In this document: positions 1-11,925 of the stretch, piece after piece
Layout of the letters: the number at the start of each line of letters is the position of its first letter
How positions within the stretch are numbered: position 1 is the first letter of the stretch
Assembly (NCBI GenBank): GCA_036924285.1
Contig: JAYKYS010000006.1
Span: 27,378,001 to 27,442,000, forward strand
DNA from: Asterella californica
Lineage: Eukaryota; Streptophyta; Marchantiopsida; Marchantiales; Aytoniaceae
Direction: 5' to 3'
DNA length: 64,000 nucleotides
Program-made: the position numbers and the translations under genes
Notes under the pieces: model-generated
The model's database searches: none
What the model saw: the letters and a program-made list of their open reading frames with translations, nothing else
What the model was told of the DNA's origin: nothing

Positions 1-1070
1 CAATCAGTAGGCCGTGATCAATCCGAATGCGTCGTCAGAGAAAGACTGGTCTTGCCTTTGGATCCGGCGGATAGCTCGCTGGGGACTGATATCGTTTGGT
101 GGATCGGAAGTCGTCAATGGACGAGCCGACATCGACTTGATGAGGTCTGTTATAAAGAGTAAGATGGATGGGAACATCCAGCAATACTGCACAGGTTGGC
201 TTCAGTGAGAGAGAGGAAAAGCACTCTTTAACCAACTCGCACAATGCAAAGCCATGTCATAGTTGTCATCCTTATTGCTGTCGTTCACACTAGAACAATT
301 TGAGTGAAGTGTCACGTCTGTGGCGATGCAAGGATCGTTTGGGGCCACTGTGGGCAGCTACTTGCCTAGTACGCAATCCTTCGAACCGATTTCCAGTACT
401 GCAGCAGTATAAGAAAAAGGCTTCGCGTCTCCACGATTTCTGGTGGCGCACCCTTCAGATCACTTTACTCGTATATGTACATATCTCGTGGATGGGATGA
501 TATCTTTCTTATAGTCTGATATCGTTCTGTGCTCCCAGAACGGCGACAAAACTGAACTCTGCTTTGTGATATTCAGTACTTGCCCACCTCCATAGTCTAG
601 AGTCCAAACCCTTGCTGCCGAGCACCTGAAGGTGGTCAAGAATCAAGATAACTTTTTTGTTTTTTTGCATGATAGCAGTTTTATTTCAGGTGCATTTAAT
701 AGTGACGAAGGACTAACCTCTAGCAAGTAACCACTGACTTCCATATGAGGACTGACACAATCCCGGGAAACAAAGAGAGTGGTCATGGCGGAGGTTCACA
801 CGGTTACTGTCGATCTATAATTGACCTGCCTGGCTCCATATGCTATGCGGCGTATCCAAGCTCAAGAGCAACATATCCACCGCACCTGAGCTCCACCACA
901 GATCATAATTAAGACAGAGCAGAGGGAAGTTCACTAAGCAAGGAATCTACCTTCAGACTTAGCAATTGTCTGTTTCTTCCCTGGAATTCGTGCAGTCACG
1001 ATCATCCGACGAGGTCTCGTACTCGGAAAGGAAGTTCTCAATAAGAAGAGGTGTCGGACATTCCCCTTCT
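1..1070. other. Intergenic sequence, no supported gene
   Basis: Only short open frames without recognisable motifs or convincing splice signals are visible on either strand. The end near 1070 is the 3' flank of the minus-strand PAI gene. Promoter or UTR parts of a gene lying beyond the window's left edge cannot be excluded. Confidence 0.5.
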
Positions 1071-1071
1071 A

Positions 1072-1932
1072 CTACTGCATGGAAACACGACATGAAAGTC
1101 TCACAGCCTCCATGAATGCAAGAATGCGGTTACGATCTTTGCGAATTCCGTCTGGTCCCGCTATTCCGCTCGACACATCCACAGCATTCGGCGACAAGGT
1201 TCTCACAGCTTGTGCCACATTGTCCGGAGTCAGTCCCCCAGCTAGAAGCCACCCCTTCTTCAATGCTAGTGCTGGCACTTGAAAGTTGGCCCAATCAAAC
1301 TTTAAACCACTTCCACCTTCTAGTCCATCCACAAGCACCCAATCGATGATTCTCTCCAGTTCGGGTGAAATCGTGGTTTGAAGGCAGCCCTTGGAATCAG
1401 CATGCATGACGCAGATAGTTTTCAATGATGCTGGTAGCTGCGAGGCGGAAGCACGGGCACCTTCTCCGTGGAGCTGCGCGTAAGAAAGTCCGACCGCATC
1501 ACAAGCTTGGTCTATTTGCCCGGCGCTTTCGTCCACAAAAACCCCCACGGGCTCTGCCCCAAATTCTCTGGCAGCCGCGCATATCTCCCTCGCTTGGTTC
1601 CAACTTACACTCCTCTTCGATTTCGGCCACATGATCATACCTACATAAAAAGCTCCTGCCTGGGCTGCGAGGGCTGCATCCTCTGCGCTGGTAATCCCAC
1701 ACATCTTCACCAGCGGAGAGTAATCGGACTCTGTTCTAGATCCAACATCATCGATGGAATTACACACCTTCAGACAGTTTCTCCTCATAGTGGACTGTTG
1801 AACATTTCCAACCCTCGAACTGACATTTCGACCCGCGGAGCGCTCATCGAATCTACATGCCAGTGCGAACTGATGAGCAATGCGCAGCCTGCCCAAGTCA
1901 CACGACGGGGCTGCTATACTCAAGGCACTCAT
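1072..1932 (-). CDS. PAI1: Phosphoribosylanthranilate isomerase, plastid-targeted
   Basis: Converts N-(5'-phosphoribosyl)-anthranilate to CdRP, the third step of tryptophan synthesis from chorismate, in the plastid stroma of plants. The frame is uninterrupted at 286 residues. Residues 1 to about 70 are Ser/Arg-rich with few acidic residues, as in a chloroplast transit peptide. The TrpF TIM-barrel follows: KMCGIT with the general-base Cys at residue 78, YVGMIMWPKSKRSV, VGVFVDE, LVDG with the general-acid Asp at 202, GGLTPDNV at 232-239 and DVSSGI at 252-257 (phosphate binding). Length and motif order match plant PAI proteins. The start is the first ATG of the frame. No intron is needed here. 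It converges on nothing close by, and the next gene (+) starts 2.4 kb away. The residues needed for activity appear intact. Confidence 0.93.
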   Translation of the reverse strand: MSALSIAAPSCDLGRLRIAHQFALACRFDERSAGRNVSSRVGNVQQSTMRRNCLKVCNSIDDVGSRTESDYSPLVKMCGITSAEDAALAAQAGAFYVGMIMWPKSKRSVSWNQAREICAAAREFGAEPVGVFVDESAGQIDQACDAVGLSYAQLHGEGARASASQLPASLKTICVMHADSKGCLQTTISPELERIIDWVLVDGLEGGSGLKFDWANFQVPALALKKGWLLAGGLTPDNVAQAVRTLSPNAVDVSSGIAGPDGIRKDRNRILAFMEAVRLSCRVSMQ

Positions 1933-3674
1933 TCTTCACGCTCGACGTGACTCACTTCAGCTCAACAGTTTCGAAACGAGTCCATCCGCGAAGAGATCTA
2001 TAAGAATCAAGATACCTAACCAAGATACCTAATCAAGATCCTGTTGGTGGCATCGCACGTGAACGTGAAGCTGGGAGCCTGGGCCCGCCCGCCCCCATAA
2101 TGAGTACTTGGTAGGACTCAATAGTATGTACTATGAAGGATGCTGAAAAAGCGTTTTCTGTACTACAGGGCAGAAGACATATTGACGCGGATTTACCTTC
2201 GGTTTTGAGTGCAGTCAGAAATTTCAGTAGTTCCAGTACAGTCTGATTTTTACGAGTGAGAAAAGAACATTTTCGGCAACCAGCCAGCTTACTGGTCAGA
2301 AGCGTCCTGGCATCCAACCCCACACTTCGGGTCCATCATCTCGAAGAGAAGCTTGGATAGACCTCACACAGTTGTTGCAACTGAAAGCACAATGTGAGGT
2401 TCATCCAAGTCAGACAGATACACGCAGCTTGAACAGACGACTACTCTTCATGATTTCTACAAATGTGTTAGTTACCCACCAGTAAACAGGGAATGCGTCC
2501 TGGCCAGGTCTGCGCATAATTTTTCGTTGCATGTGGTGAACTCCTGTGAGACCATATCATTTATGAGATACTCATGATGCAACCACCCTGGCTTCCCCAA
2601 CACTTTTATTGCATCAGATACTAAAGACCATGTGCTAGCGAAGACCCAAACGTTCCAAGTCGTTCAGCTTCCCAAACGTACAGGGTCAACTCAAAGTTTA
2701 GAAATATCCACTATCAGAATAGGTACATTGAACGTGTCGAAGCAAAGGTTCCCTGCGAGAATTTTCACAAGAGGTTGATAAACTGGTTCACTTGTTTGTT
2801 TCCTCCCCAGTATGTGTTCTTTCTACATCGAGATTTCTGACATTCTTGACGAGCAGCACTCAGGAAATGCCAGATCCTTCTCTTCTCACATCCACTAACT
2901 TGGAGGCAACTGCCTTCAGAGAATCAACCGACCGAAGAGAACAACTTTAGAAGCTCAAGAGCTGAAAAGCAAACATGCTTGTAACTTCCAGGGGCTCTTC
3001 TTCCGTACGCTGGAAGCAAACCTCCATGAGAGATAACCACAATTTTTGAGTAAAGTTTCTAGCTCTAGGCATGTTTCATTTAGTGGAACATACTTTATTG
3101 CTTCGGGTCCAACCTTAGAACTCGGAGAAGCACTTCTGCATAAGTCCTTTGGAAAAGGGGTGTGAGACTTACTGCCGTGAGACATCAATCCAATAAGTAC
3201 TACTGTTAAATAATAAGAACGTGCTGCATAGCTCATCAACATCCATGCATGGAAAGAATTCCTCCACATTCCATGACCAACTTGGAGTCCTATGAGGAGT
3301 CACTCACACTCAGTAGGTGCGCGCAGCTTTCTGATGGCACTTCACGCTAACCCAAGACACTGATCTTCCCATCTCTACTGCGCTCATACCTATCTTTTCA
3401 ACGGGATTCTTACATCTAAGGACAGTTCCGTAACAGAGAGATTCCTGTTCAATTCCATAGTCCGCAGTTTCTGTTTGGATAGGTACCATTCCATAATATT
3501 TTGTTAATAATAATCAGTTCTTGAACTTGCTGACTTCACTTGAACGGACCCTTGACTCCCTACTCGCGGTTTTTTACCACACGAGAGAGCGATGACATAG
3601 AATCAAAATCAGAGAACGGTTCAGTCGTGGAGCTCTTGCGGAATCCGACTGGGTGGAAAGGTTTACTCGCACCT

Positions 3675-3862
3675 TGTGTTCAAAATATCCATTCTCCTTG
3701 TACCAGCATGCCACAACATTCTCCTGGTAGTGCTTTTCCAAGTGACCAAGTCCAACTCGGGGATGGTTGAGTCAACCTATGTGTCCAAATTTCCACTCTC
3801 CCTGGGAAGCATGTCACATCATTCTCTTGGAAGTGCTTTTCCACGTGGGAAAGACCACGTCA
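3675..3862 (+). repeat. Diverged tandem duplication, about 105-bp period
   Basis: The block starting at 3675 (TGTGTTCAAAATATCC) recurs, diverged, from 3780 (TGTGTCCAAATTTCC). Both continue through CATGYCACA and TAGTGCTTTTCCA / AAGTGCTTTTCCA. It is an old, noncoding local duplication. Confidence 0.7.
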
Positions 3863-4154
3863 GCAAAAAGCACGCAGCAGGTCAGAGGGCCATTCAAGTG
3901 AAAAGTTTGGGGGCTGTTCAAGTAAATTACAGTACTGGAAATTTCACGAACAGTAAGAACCTTGGTTAGTACGTCGATTCGTATTTCGGTATGTAGGTGG
4001 ATTTTATTTAAAACAGCCGGTACTTGCAAACATCAATTTAAAACTGATAAGATCCGAGGCTCCTCAAGCGGGAGAGGAATGGAAAGACAACAGCAGCAGC
4101 GTGACACTGCCTGAACTCGACAACTCCATACGCCTCGCTTTTTGAGTGCCTCGA

Positions 4155-4266
4155 TGTTTTGTAACTTGTTCGTAACTTCCTCTCCAGACGACACGCTCTA
4201 ACTCTTGATCTGTTTTGTAACTTGTTCGTAATTTCCTCTCCAGACGACACTCTCTAACTCTTGATC
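4155..4266 (+). repeat. Two 56-bp tandem copies upstream of the CA109-like gene
   Basis: Units 4155-4210 and 4211-4266 both begin TGTTTTGTAACTTGTTCG and end CTAACTCTTGATC, with about two mismatches. They lie 121-232 bp upstream of the start codon at 4387, so the duplication sits in the promoter or 5' UTR. Confidence 0.9.
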
Positions 4267-4386
4267 TGCCACGATGTTACTGAAGTCGAGGTCTGGACGA
4301 TTTGGAAGTGTAAAGAGTGGACGCGCTGAATACAGGCGATTGACGGGCGATTTCTTCGTCGTGCGCGTACCTGTTCGACGAGAAAG

Positions 4387-5970
4387 ATGGAGAGGTTAGT
4401 TCGGAAGTATGAGCAGAGGTTCCGGAGAGCCAAGGACGAGATGAGCACCTGGGAAGCCCTTCATGGCCGGCTTGTCAAGCAGTTCAATAATGCAGCTGCT
4501 ATTCTCGGCAGGCTTCCTGTAAGTAAGAAGGGCATCGTCTGAAGCTTTTTGCATGTGGCGTGAATGAGTCTCAAGTATTTGTGGGCCCAGTTTCAGGGGG
4601 TAGGAATTTTCTGGGCTCAGTTTATGGCGAACTCGACGTTGATTGGTTTCATCTTGTACCGAATTTAGTAGATTAGTGAAATGGCCTTCTGAGTGTCTCG
4701 TCTAACCCGTGAGGATCCAGTTCCTTGTTTCAGCAAGTTCCTTCGGTGTGATGCAGGTGCTCATTAACGTGAAAAATTATGGTGTTCTAGGAGAGGAGTT
4801 GTCTATGGGCAGGGATCTGCCTGCGGCTCAAATTGAGTCTTTGGAGCTCCTGTTTAGGGCAATGGTGATTACTCTGTGAGTGCGTTCCCTGCGGTCTGAC
4901 TTGTACCTTGTTCAGTTATGCACTGCAGAGAATACCTGATCGCTTGGGATTGGCAGTGTATTTTAGTGCAAACGATGTATACTAGTTCTTGTTGAGAACC
5001 AGTATTCAGACTCGAAGCGGATCCAACTCACTACTGTTGCCGGTGTGATGGATATCACAGGAGTGATTTACACAGAGTTGTAACAGCTTTGGAGAAAATT
5101 TGGCGGGATGGGTCTCAGCTACTTAAGGCGGAAAGGCCGCAGCCCACTCCCTACCAACTGCAGCAGAGGGTAGGGCCAAGGCCCAGTCTTCAGGACTGTG
5201 TGGAAGGGCTTCACACACTCTACCAAATGCACTTTGATGAGTAAGCTCATTCTTTCTACACAAACGTGCATTTCATTATTTATCGAGGTGCCAGATTTTT
5301 AAGGTGAACATCGGATTGAAGAATTCGAAGAGCTGAGAGCTATACAAAGTTCTGAGTTCTGAGTTCTGAATGGGTGCTTCTTCGTTTAATTACTGCATCC
5401 GCGTTTCTGCTCGACAGGTATAACTTGAAGTCCGCAATTGTGTCTTCACTAACTTATGAGTCCAGGTGAGCTCTTCCTGGAGTTTCAGATGCGGTTAACT
5501 TCCAACTGGTCGTTGCAGAAATCACTCTCGCTCTTATCCTCGCTACTCTCTGTGATCTTCCCCGTGCCAGCTTCTTTCCACTGATATTCGTTTGGGGGTA
5601 TCGTAGGGAAGAGGATGCAACTGCATTGCTTACTTTGCTGGCAGATCAGCCTAATGTTCCACCAGAGGAAGGTGATGTAATTGCCCCTTTCTTTCTCCGT
5701 CACCAAAATGTTGTTCTCAGTTTTCCATGTTTATTGAGGAGCTTTACTTTTGAAGCGGGACAGCTGCTCTGGTCCAGAAAACGCTGTTCAGTGGTTCGCG
5801 TGCAAAGCTAAACAACCGTACACCTTGATTTGGTTTATAGGAAGAGCACTCCCAAGATATAGTGCATAGGAAGAGGAGTCAAATGACCTTCGTTTCTTAT
5901 GCTGATTATCTCGTGTTTCTTTGCAGTTCAATACATTTTCGATCTCATCTCTGCAGGGGACGGAAAGTGA
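4387..5970 (+). CDS. CA109-family protein (C1orf109/AIRIM-like ribosome maturation factor)
   Basis: Six exons join in one frame: 4387-4518, 4757-4875, 5061-5240, 5418-5465, 5607-5671 and 5927-5970 (588 nt, 195 residues). Every intron is GT-AG (donors gtaagt, gtgagt, gtaagc, gtgagc, gtgatg) and all phases agree. The protein opens MERLVRKYEQRFRRAKDEM, is helical throughout, contains RPSLQDCVEGLHTLYQMHF near its middle, and ends in VQYIFDLISAGDGK. The helical layout and the S-x-x-D-C/M-L core recall the plant protein annotated At5g43822 and animal C1orf109/AIRIM. AIRIM works with AFG2-type AAA ATPases in cytoplasmic maturation of 60S ribosomes. Family assignment is from memory of these proteins; the role in plants is inferred. 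The last acceptor was placed at 5926 rather than 5956 because it restores the conserved VQ-IFD-I ending. Confidence 0.8.
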
Positions 5971-7761
5971 ATTTGACACCGTAGGCGGTTAACCCGATAC
6001 TTCTCTTGTCCATAGTACACATCTTTCGGCCATAGCGCAGGTTTAAGGGTTCCCTCGTTTCGAGGTTAATATTCAACAACAATATGCAAAGGGTGGATGA
6101 TTTTAACCATAAACAGGGGTATAAAGGAGGAACCGATATTCCTCTTGTCCAATTGTACTCTAGTTCAGACAGATACGATGTAATTTCAGTTCCATGGTTC
6201 TCTCGGTACTAATCTTGATTAGAAATAAAACGAAGAACATAAAGTGTTTCGATAGCTTCCAGTTCAATCCTTACATGTCAGATTTCGTTACTAATCGAGA
6301 AGGTCACGATCGAAAACGTTAACTGATCAAAAACAGTTCTCAGTTAACGTTTTCCGTTTGAGCTCTGCGACTGCTAACTGGCAAAAGAAGACTCTGGGAG
6401 GCCTAGGGCCTTTATAGTAGTTTATACTGAGGGATGTGCTTGAGGGAAGAAGAAGAACACCGAAGAACATCAATAATGCCATCAAAGTCAAGTTTAGCTA
6501 AGTGACTTCTCGATCTGGAGCAGTCGAGTATGTGTCACATGTGGTGGCCAGTATCTCTGAGCAAGCAACGAGAAGGTTTTCTTTGAAGCGGGAAGCAGAA
6601 TGTGCCGAACGCTTTCTAAATGACCTCAATGCTCCATTTCGGACCTTAATATTAGAGAGAGAGGGAACGGAGAACCTATGGCAAAATCGATAGCATCTCC
6701 ATCCGATAAATCTCAGTCAGGACCTTGTACACAGTGATCAAAACAGGTTATTTTACCATTTCAAGGGAAAATCCTTCGTACTATTGAGTACCACCATATT
6801 CAATGACTCACACAATTCCAATACATGCCGTCCCATACAGTTCGAGGACACTCTACCACGTGAGAGAACCTTCCCCTCTCTCCCTCATTGGAAGGATACC
6901 CGGGGGCGCGCCCAAAACAGCAACATGTTATTTGAAGGATGATATGCTCTGCGTGGGCTTGCCACCACTCAAGTTCATTCGTGCGGGGTGTATGCCTAAA
7001 GAGAACGTCGTGAGGTCCCGGGGGCCGGGGCACACTTGATTACCGGCCCAGCTGCTTCTGGGGACTGCCAGCGTGATATTTCGCACCAGATGCGTTACAG
7101 TACGATCACACAGGTCTCTTTTCTGCAGCGCTCGGGGCTAACCGGCATTCTTTGTATTCTCAACCGGCTGGAATACCGAAAAGTCGGGTTGAAATGGTGT
7201 CCAGCCGGACTTTTTGCAGGTTAAAGTTTTACAAAACGACAATTTACCTGTGTTAAAAACCGGGAAGACTATTAAATGATTGACAAAAACCGGTTCCCAT
7301 TCATTGCCGTCGGATAATATCCGGTTCTCTAAACTTTTACCCCGAGCACTGCTTTTCTGACGGTTAGTTCGATGGAGTCCAGGCAGGCTGTAGGGATCAG
7401 AAAACGATGGAAGAGGGGACAGAAGCACTTGAAGGTGTACGAGTCTATCATCAGACATCGTAAAACATGCAAAGCTGAGGGAGCTTATCTTATCCAAGCA
7501 CACACTCTGTTCAAGGGCAAGCACCAGCCCTTTCCGGGATTTCATTTTTCGCTTCTATTCATTGACATAATGTACACTGATTGTCCTCCTAGCTGGCTGA
7601 CTCTTTCGACCCATCCGAATAATATCCGACACGTGAGCCTGGATCTACTAGCTGGAGCAAAATACGCTCGGAGGCCAAAACTGAGAACCCGATGGCTGGG
7701 CCTAAAGCGTGTACAAACCAGTTTTCATCTCGATATTTGATATGATGAACAAGTTACCTGC
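5971..7761. other. Intergenic sequence, no supported gene
   Basis: It contains a perfect 15-bp snapback palindrome (6312-6354) and a C/G-rich patch at 6895-7030. Short open frames at 6502-6693 and 7372-7740 lack recognisable domains and good start context. It is the shared 3' flank of two converging genes. Confidence 0.5.
6312..6354. repeat. Snapback inverted repeat, 15-bp perfect arms
   Basis: Arm 6312-6326 (GAAAACGTTAACTGA) is exactly complementary to 6340-6354, with a 13-nt loop. No coding context. Confidence 0.95.
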
Positions 7762-9638
7762 TCAGTCCGTGTCTTCCCCTTCCGAACTTCTCTCCGTCTC
7801 TGAAGACGACTCTCGTTTCTCCGAAGGTTCAGCACGAGGTGGGTCCGATGAAGAATCATCGCCCCACAGCAGCTGAAGCGAGTAGAGCCCTAAACCGATG
7901 GAGTTTGCCGCGAAAACAAACGTTGCCAGATACAACATACCATTAATAATCGTCCTGCACAAGAGACAGAGGAGACATTGAACACCGTCAGGATATTAGG
8001 CATACCAGGGATAAAAACTACTTGGTAACATCTTTGCCAGCGGAAGTTCCTGGCCTCCAGTGAAATACAACACTGCCCACTGGGGATCGTGGATCATAGG
8101 TTTTGGCTGCGATGGTCGCAGCAGCTCTTAAATTATTCGGTAGTCGCAACATGCTGACTACCGAAGAATTGTAGTCAGCATGTTCTACTGACTATGCTGA
8201 CTACAATTCTTCAGTCATTGTAGTCTGAAGAATTGTACTACTTCTTCAGACTTCGATGGAAGTCCTAGCAACAACAACAAATGTGCTGATGGTATAAAGT
8301 TTTTAAGGGGCGTTCAAGGGAACTTTACCGCCGTAAGAGTTGGTAACAGTGGAGGTGAGAGATGGACAATTACCTCACTGTGATAGTCAAGTTGCGAATC
8401 TGCAAGAAAGAATTGACACGTTGTCTGTCAACTTCCTTCGGTCTCAGAGAAGACTCGAAATTCCGCAGAAACTTTATAGAACATCTAGAAAGACTCTTCT
8501 TCTCAACTCGCTGAGACAGCTCTCATCCATTTGCTCAGAATCTTGTTTAAGCACTTGGTGAGCTAACAAAGGAAGTTCATTTTCCGATAAGTAGCCTAGA
8601 ATACTGAACTTGAAAAGAATTCAGCTGATAGGCAGGCAAGCAGGCAGTCGATTGACTGATTGCTACATAAACTTCCATATCTGGACTGGAGGGATGAGAA
8701 GGATCACTTACCGAATAATTCATGGAAACCGGCTTCCCTACAAAGCTGCCTTCCACGCTAGTTGTGACTCTGTACAGCAGCACCGCTATAACACCAGCGA
8801 CAGCAGCCCCGAAAAAGGTTTGGATTGGTGAAGGAGGGGCGACTGGAACTTCTGGTGCTTTTGTTAGATTTGCTATTGCAGCCTTTCTTGCATCCTCCTT
8901 GACGCGCGCCTTGGTGGCTACTCCGGAGGAGCGGAATGTCTGGGGACAGAACCACGAGTTGAATTCAAACGACTACCGGAGTACACTCACAAGTTGTCAG
9001 TTTGCAGAATTCGGAGAATGCAGAGTCCGTCGGGACATTCTGAGAAACGGGACGGGAGGGACGTGCAGAACGGAGTGCAGGCACTGATTATACAGGAAGG
9101 ATGGAGTTACCAGTTCCTTGGCACGCTGAGCACGCCTACGAAGACTTCGTAAGAGAAGCGCAGCTATGGTACCTGTGAGAGCAAGACTTGCCACAATTTG
9201 TGCCGGGCTTGCCTCCGGGAAAGCCAACGGATCCATTACCAATTCTCTTGGGGGTAGTTCGATCGGCCCCTCTGTGAATCCGCCATCATCCCCGACTTGG
9301 AACAGGAAATTGCGTCTGCTAGCATCTGCTCTGACCGCAAAACCCTCTCGAAATGTCAGCGAATTTAACCCCTGTTCTGATAGTGAATTCCCAAACCAAG
9401 CCCCTCCTCCTGCACTGCTGCTCCTGCTGTTACCTGAACTTACCCTAAACAATCTAACCGCTTGTCCACAACCTTTCGGAACTGCATTCACCAATTCTTG
9501 ACTAGCAAATCCCCTTCCAGCAGAACTCCCAAAGTTCTTCGCCCGAGCTCCGGCAGGTCCCGAATTCCACAGGAGTGTAGATGGCTGGCTGAGCGAGGAA
9601 CCCAGCATTGCACAGGCAGTGCACGTCGGAGACGCCAT
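7762..9638 (-). CDS. Plastid membrane protein of the DUF3082 family
   Basis: Four exons on the minus strand: 9638-9111, 8939-8712, 8399-8374 (a 26-nt microexon) and 7954-7762. They sum to 975 nt and 324 residues, all with GT-AG borders and matching phases (0, 0, 2). The first 150 residues or so are Ser/Ala/Gly-rich, as in a chloroplast transit peptide, starting MASPTCTACAMLGSS. Hydrophobic segments follow: IVASLALTGTIAALLL in exon 1, FFGAAVAGVIAVLLY in exon 2 and MLYLATFVFAANSIGLGLYS in exon 4. The microexon encodes IRNLTITVR and, with exon 4, recreates the family signature R-x-I-T-x-T-x-R-T-I-I-N-G. The tail is acidic (EGEDTD). DUF3082 occurs in cyanobacteria and plants with no settled function; a thylakoid or envelope location is inferred. 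Skipping the microexon would destroy the reading frame. Confidence 0.8.
8133..8256. repeat. Nested snapback palindromes inside a DUF3082 intron
   Basis: Successive overlapping inverted repeats use the words GTAGTCAGCAT, ATGCTGACTAC and CTACAATTCTTCA in both orientations, so several alternative hairpins can form. The cluster lies wholly in the intron between the microexon (8374) and the last exon (7954). Confidence 0.85.
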
Positions 9639-9891
9639 CGTGGAAGCCTCCGCTCTGTATATTTTTATCTATTTGTCAGCTCTGCGAAGCTCAGAGCTCA
9701 TCCAAGAACTTCCCCGTAATAGTCGTTCGGATAAACCCCGCCATGGCCAACAGAGGAGGCAAGCTCAGCCAAGCTAAAGGTGCGCTGCATCAGATAGATA
9801 GTTCAGCAGAAGACGAGATGTGCCAACAGCCAGTTAAGTACCATTACACAGAGCTTATTACAGCCCCTCGTTCTAAATCAACCACCCAGAT

Positions 9892-10116
9892 ATGGTAATG
9901 GGTTCATCAGTTAGAATTTTGCTTCTTCCCCTTTTCATCATGGCTTTCCGGTTGATCCATCCCAACGAAAGCTTTGCATGTGATTCAGCCGGGAGGTGCA
10001 GGAATCCCTGGGCTATAGAGGAGAAAAGGTGTATTAGAGGTGCATTTTTGTTTGCAACCCTTCTAAAGTTGTTCTGGCTCATCTGGTTCGTTCTCACTTC
10101 TTCTTCATACAACTGA
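9892..10116 (+). CDS. Possible small secreted or membrane protein, unrecognised
   Basis: A 74-residue ORF starts at ATG. It begins MVMGSSVRILLLPLFIMAF, a good signal peptide with a possible cleavage after SFA, then a short segment with three cysteines (CDSAGRC, then KRC), and ends with a hydrophobic stretch FLFATLLKLFWLIWFVL. No family is recognised. It could be chance in noncoding DNA. It lies 254 bp upstream of, and divergent from, the DUF3082 start. Confidence 0.22.
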   Translation: MVMGSSVRILLLPLFIMAFRLIHPNESFACDSAGRCRNPWAIEEKRCIRGAFLFATLLKLFWLIWFVLTSSSYN

Positions 10117-10440
10117 CGAAGGGAATCGGAGGTCGGTGTCAGTAAATATGGCCTCCTCGAGTACTTCACTTTCTGAAGTACCACGACACTTTCATATTTA
10201 TTCGAGGATAATGTTTTCTTTTATTCGACGGACAGACTCTTCTTGAGGGAGTAGTGTTTCCCTCTCTTCCTTTGCACCTTCCAGTTTATAGCCTCCAGCC
10301 TGGACAGGCGGGCCCGTAGCTTAAGGTGGCTTAGCCATGGTAGGAATACCTCCTTCAGTCATACCGCTTCCTTGAAGCTCAATTCACCTGCAACTTCTCG
10401 TAAGTGTCTCAGCAGATAATTAAATAAATAATAAATAATT

Positions 10441-10504
10441 ATCAGGAGGTGAAGAAAAGGAATTCGATTAGAACTAATCGAGTTCCTTTCCTTCACCTCC
10501 TGAT
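10441..10504. repeat. Snapback inverted repeat, 31-bp arms, 2-nt loop
   Basis: Arm 10441-10471 pairs with 10474-10504 with two mismatches; the loop is only AA. It is preceded by an AT-rich TAAATAAATAATAAAT run. It is the longest foldback in the window and noncoding. Confidence 0.95.
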
Positions 10505-11921
10505 ACTTTCTCGCCCATTTGCTCGTTCCTTTTGATGGACATTCCCATGTTTCTCGTGCTCACAAAGATCTGCGTTTGTTGTTCGCTGGTTACGGGCTAC
10601 TGTCCTGATGGACATGCACAGAATCAAGGAAAGCCGGGAAAGGAAAACATCAAGCATTGTAAGTCAAGCACAAACAGGAGATATGAGGAGAACATGTACA
10701 CAATCTTTCGGAGCAAAAGCATTCACTGCAGTACTTGTCGTTCAGCTGAGTTCGCTGACGGCTGGAATAAAGTTCACTAAACCGAAGATGAATTATGATC
10801 CAGAAGAGTAGCGCTCAGAGAAATGGAGCTTTTGCGGGAGGTACTCCCCAGATTATGATTAGTTGCTGTTCTTTCGATCTCTGAAGCTTCGCAACGCCTC
10901 CATGTACCTTCATCATGAAAGATTCATCCTGTACTTCAGAGAGAGATTTTGATGAGTGATGAGCGCAGAGCAGGTACGTCAGTGCTACCGCAGAAGCAGG
11001 AAAAGTCAGTGACCTTCGGAAAGTCAGTGACTCGCTATAGTGTATTGACCGGTTGAGAACTATTGTAGTTACTCTTCCCTGGACAGAAAGTTTACTGCTC
11101 TCTAAGTCTCCAAGGCTCCCAGACAAAATATTGAAAAGTGAAAAAGCTTGTGAAACCAGGAGTGGGTTCTGGATGCTAGTCACTGTATGCAAGATGGACA
11201 GGCCCATTGATTGGACTCTGATTCCACTGACTTGTCCTTGTGTCCATGTCCTAAAATCTGGTGCCATGTGGTCTATCTGTTCAGACTGGGAATTAATAAC
11301 CATCTGCAGACGCAGATAGTGTTAGTCAGTGATAGACACCTGCTTCTCCTCCTACCTTCACCTGTCTTCCGCTGCCTACATTTAGGGCCTGGGGATTGTG
11401 GAAGTAGCATTCCGAGTGCTGTCGCCTGCACGGTCTTTCTTAGCTCGGGTTGATGATTCCTCCTTCCTGAGCGGTGTCGCTGCACTGTTTCCTCTGTAGA
11501 ACTTTACTCACTCTGCATGCAATTCTCATTTGCCTAGACACAGGCGCACAGACAGAGCAGAGCAGAATACAAAAGCAAGTCCGAAGTTCAGTTCAAATAA
11601 GCTACAGTTTTCGCTGCACATGCCTCTCGCGAACTGTTCTTCCTCGTACTTGATCATCGCCACCATCTCGTTATTTGTATATTGCAGAAATCCTGTCCCA
11701 CGAGGAGAACGAGGAGAACGAGAAAGAGACCTCTTGTCCCCGGGTTTTATGTCCTGCTCGCTCCAGATTGATCAGCACATTTCTACGAGGCACACGCTTC
11801 TCAGAAGCCGAGAAAGGTGGATTGAACTATTTTATGACTCAGCCGCAGCGGGAGCAGACGCGTGCACATTTCGATGCCAGGATAGAAGAGCGAGTAGGAG
11901 TACAAAGAGTGAGTAAACAGG

Positions 11922-11925
<4 letters not shown>

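Larger units (their letters stand above)
1933..4386. other. Intergenic sequence between PAI and the CA109-like gene
   Basis: No supportable coding exon was found. The segment contains two small tandem duplications (listed separately), a short repeat of the type CAAGATACCTAA near 2010-2040, and, at its right end, the presumed promoter and 5' UTR of the + strand gene starting at 4387. Confidence 0.5.

Noticed and set aside
1468..1950. 160-residue plus-strand frame opposite PAI
   Set aside because: Antisense shadow of a clearly recognisable enzyme; no motif.
5957..5992. Alternative last exon of the CA109-like gene starting after CTGCAG at 5956
   Set aside because: It stays in frame, but loses the conserved VQ-IFD-I ending that the upstream acceptor at 5926 provides.
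10815..11303. 162-residue minus-strand frame upstream of the F-box gene
   Set aside because: No domain, no consistent start context, and composition like noncoding DNA.
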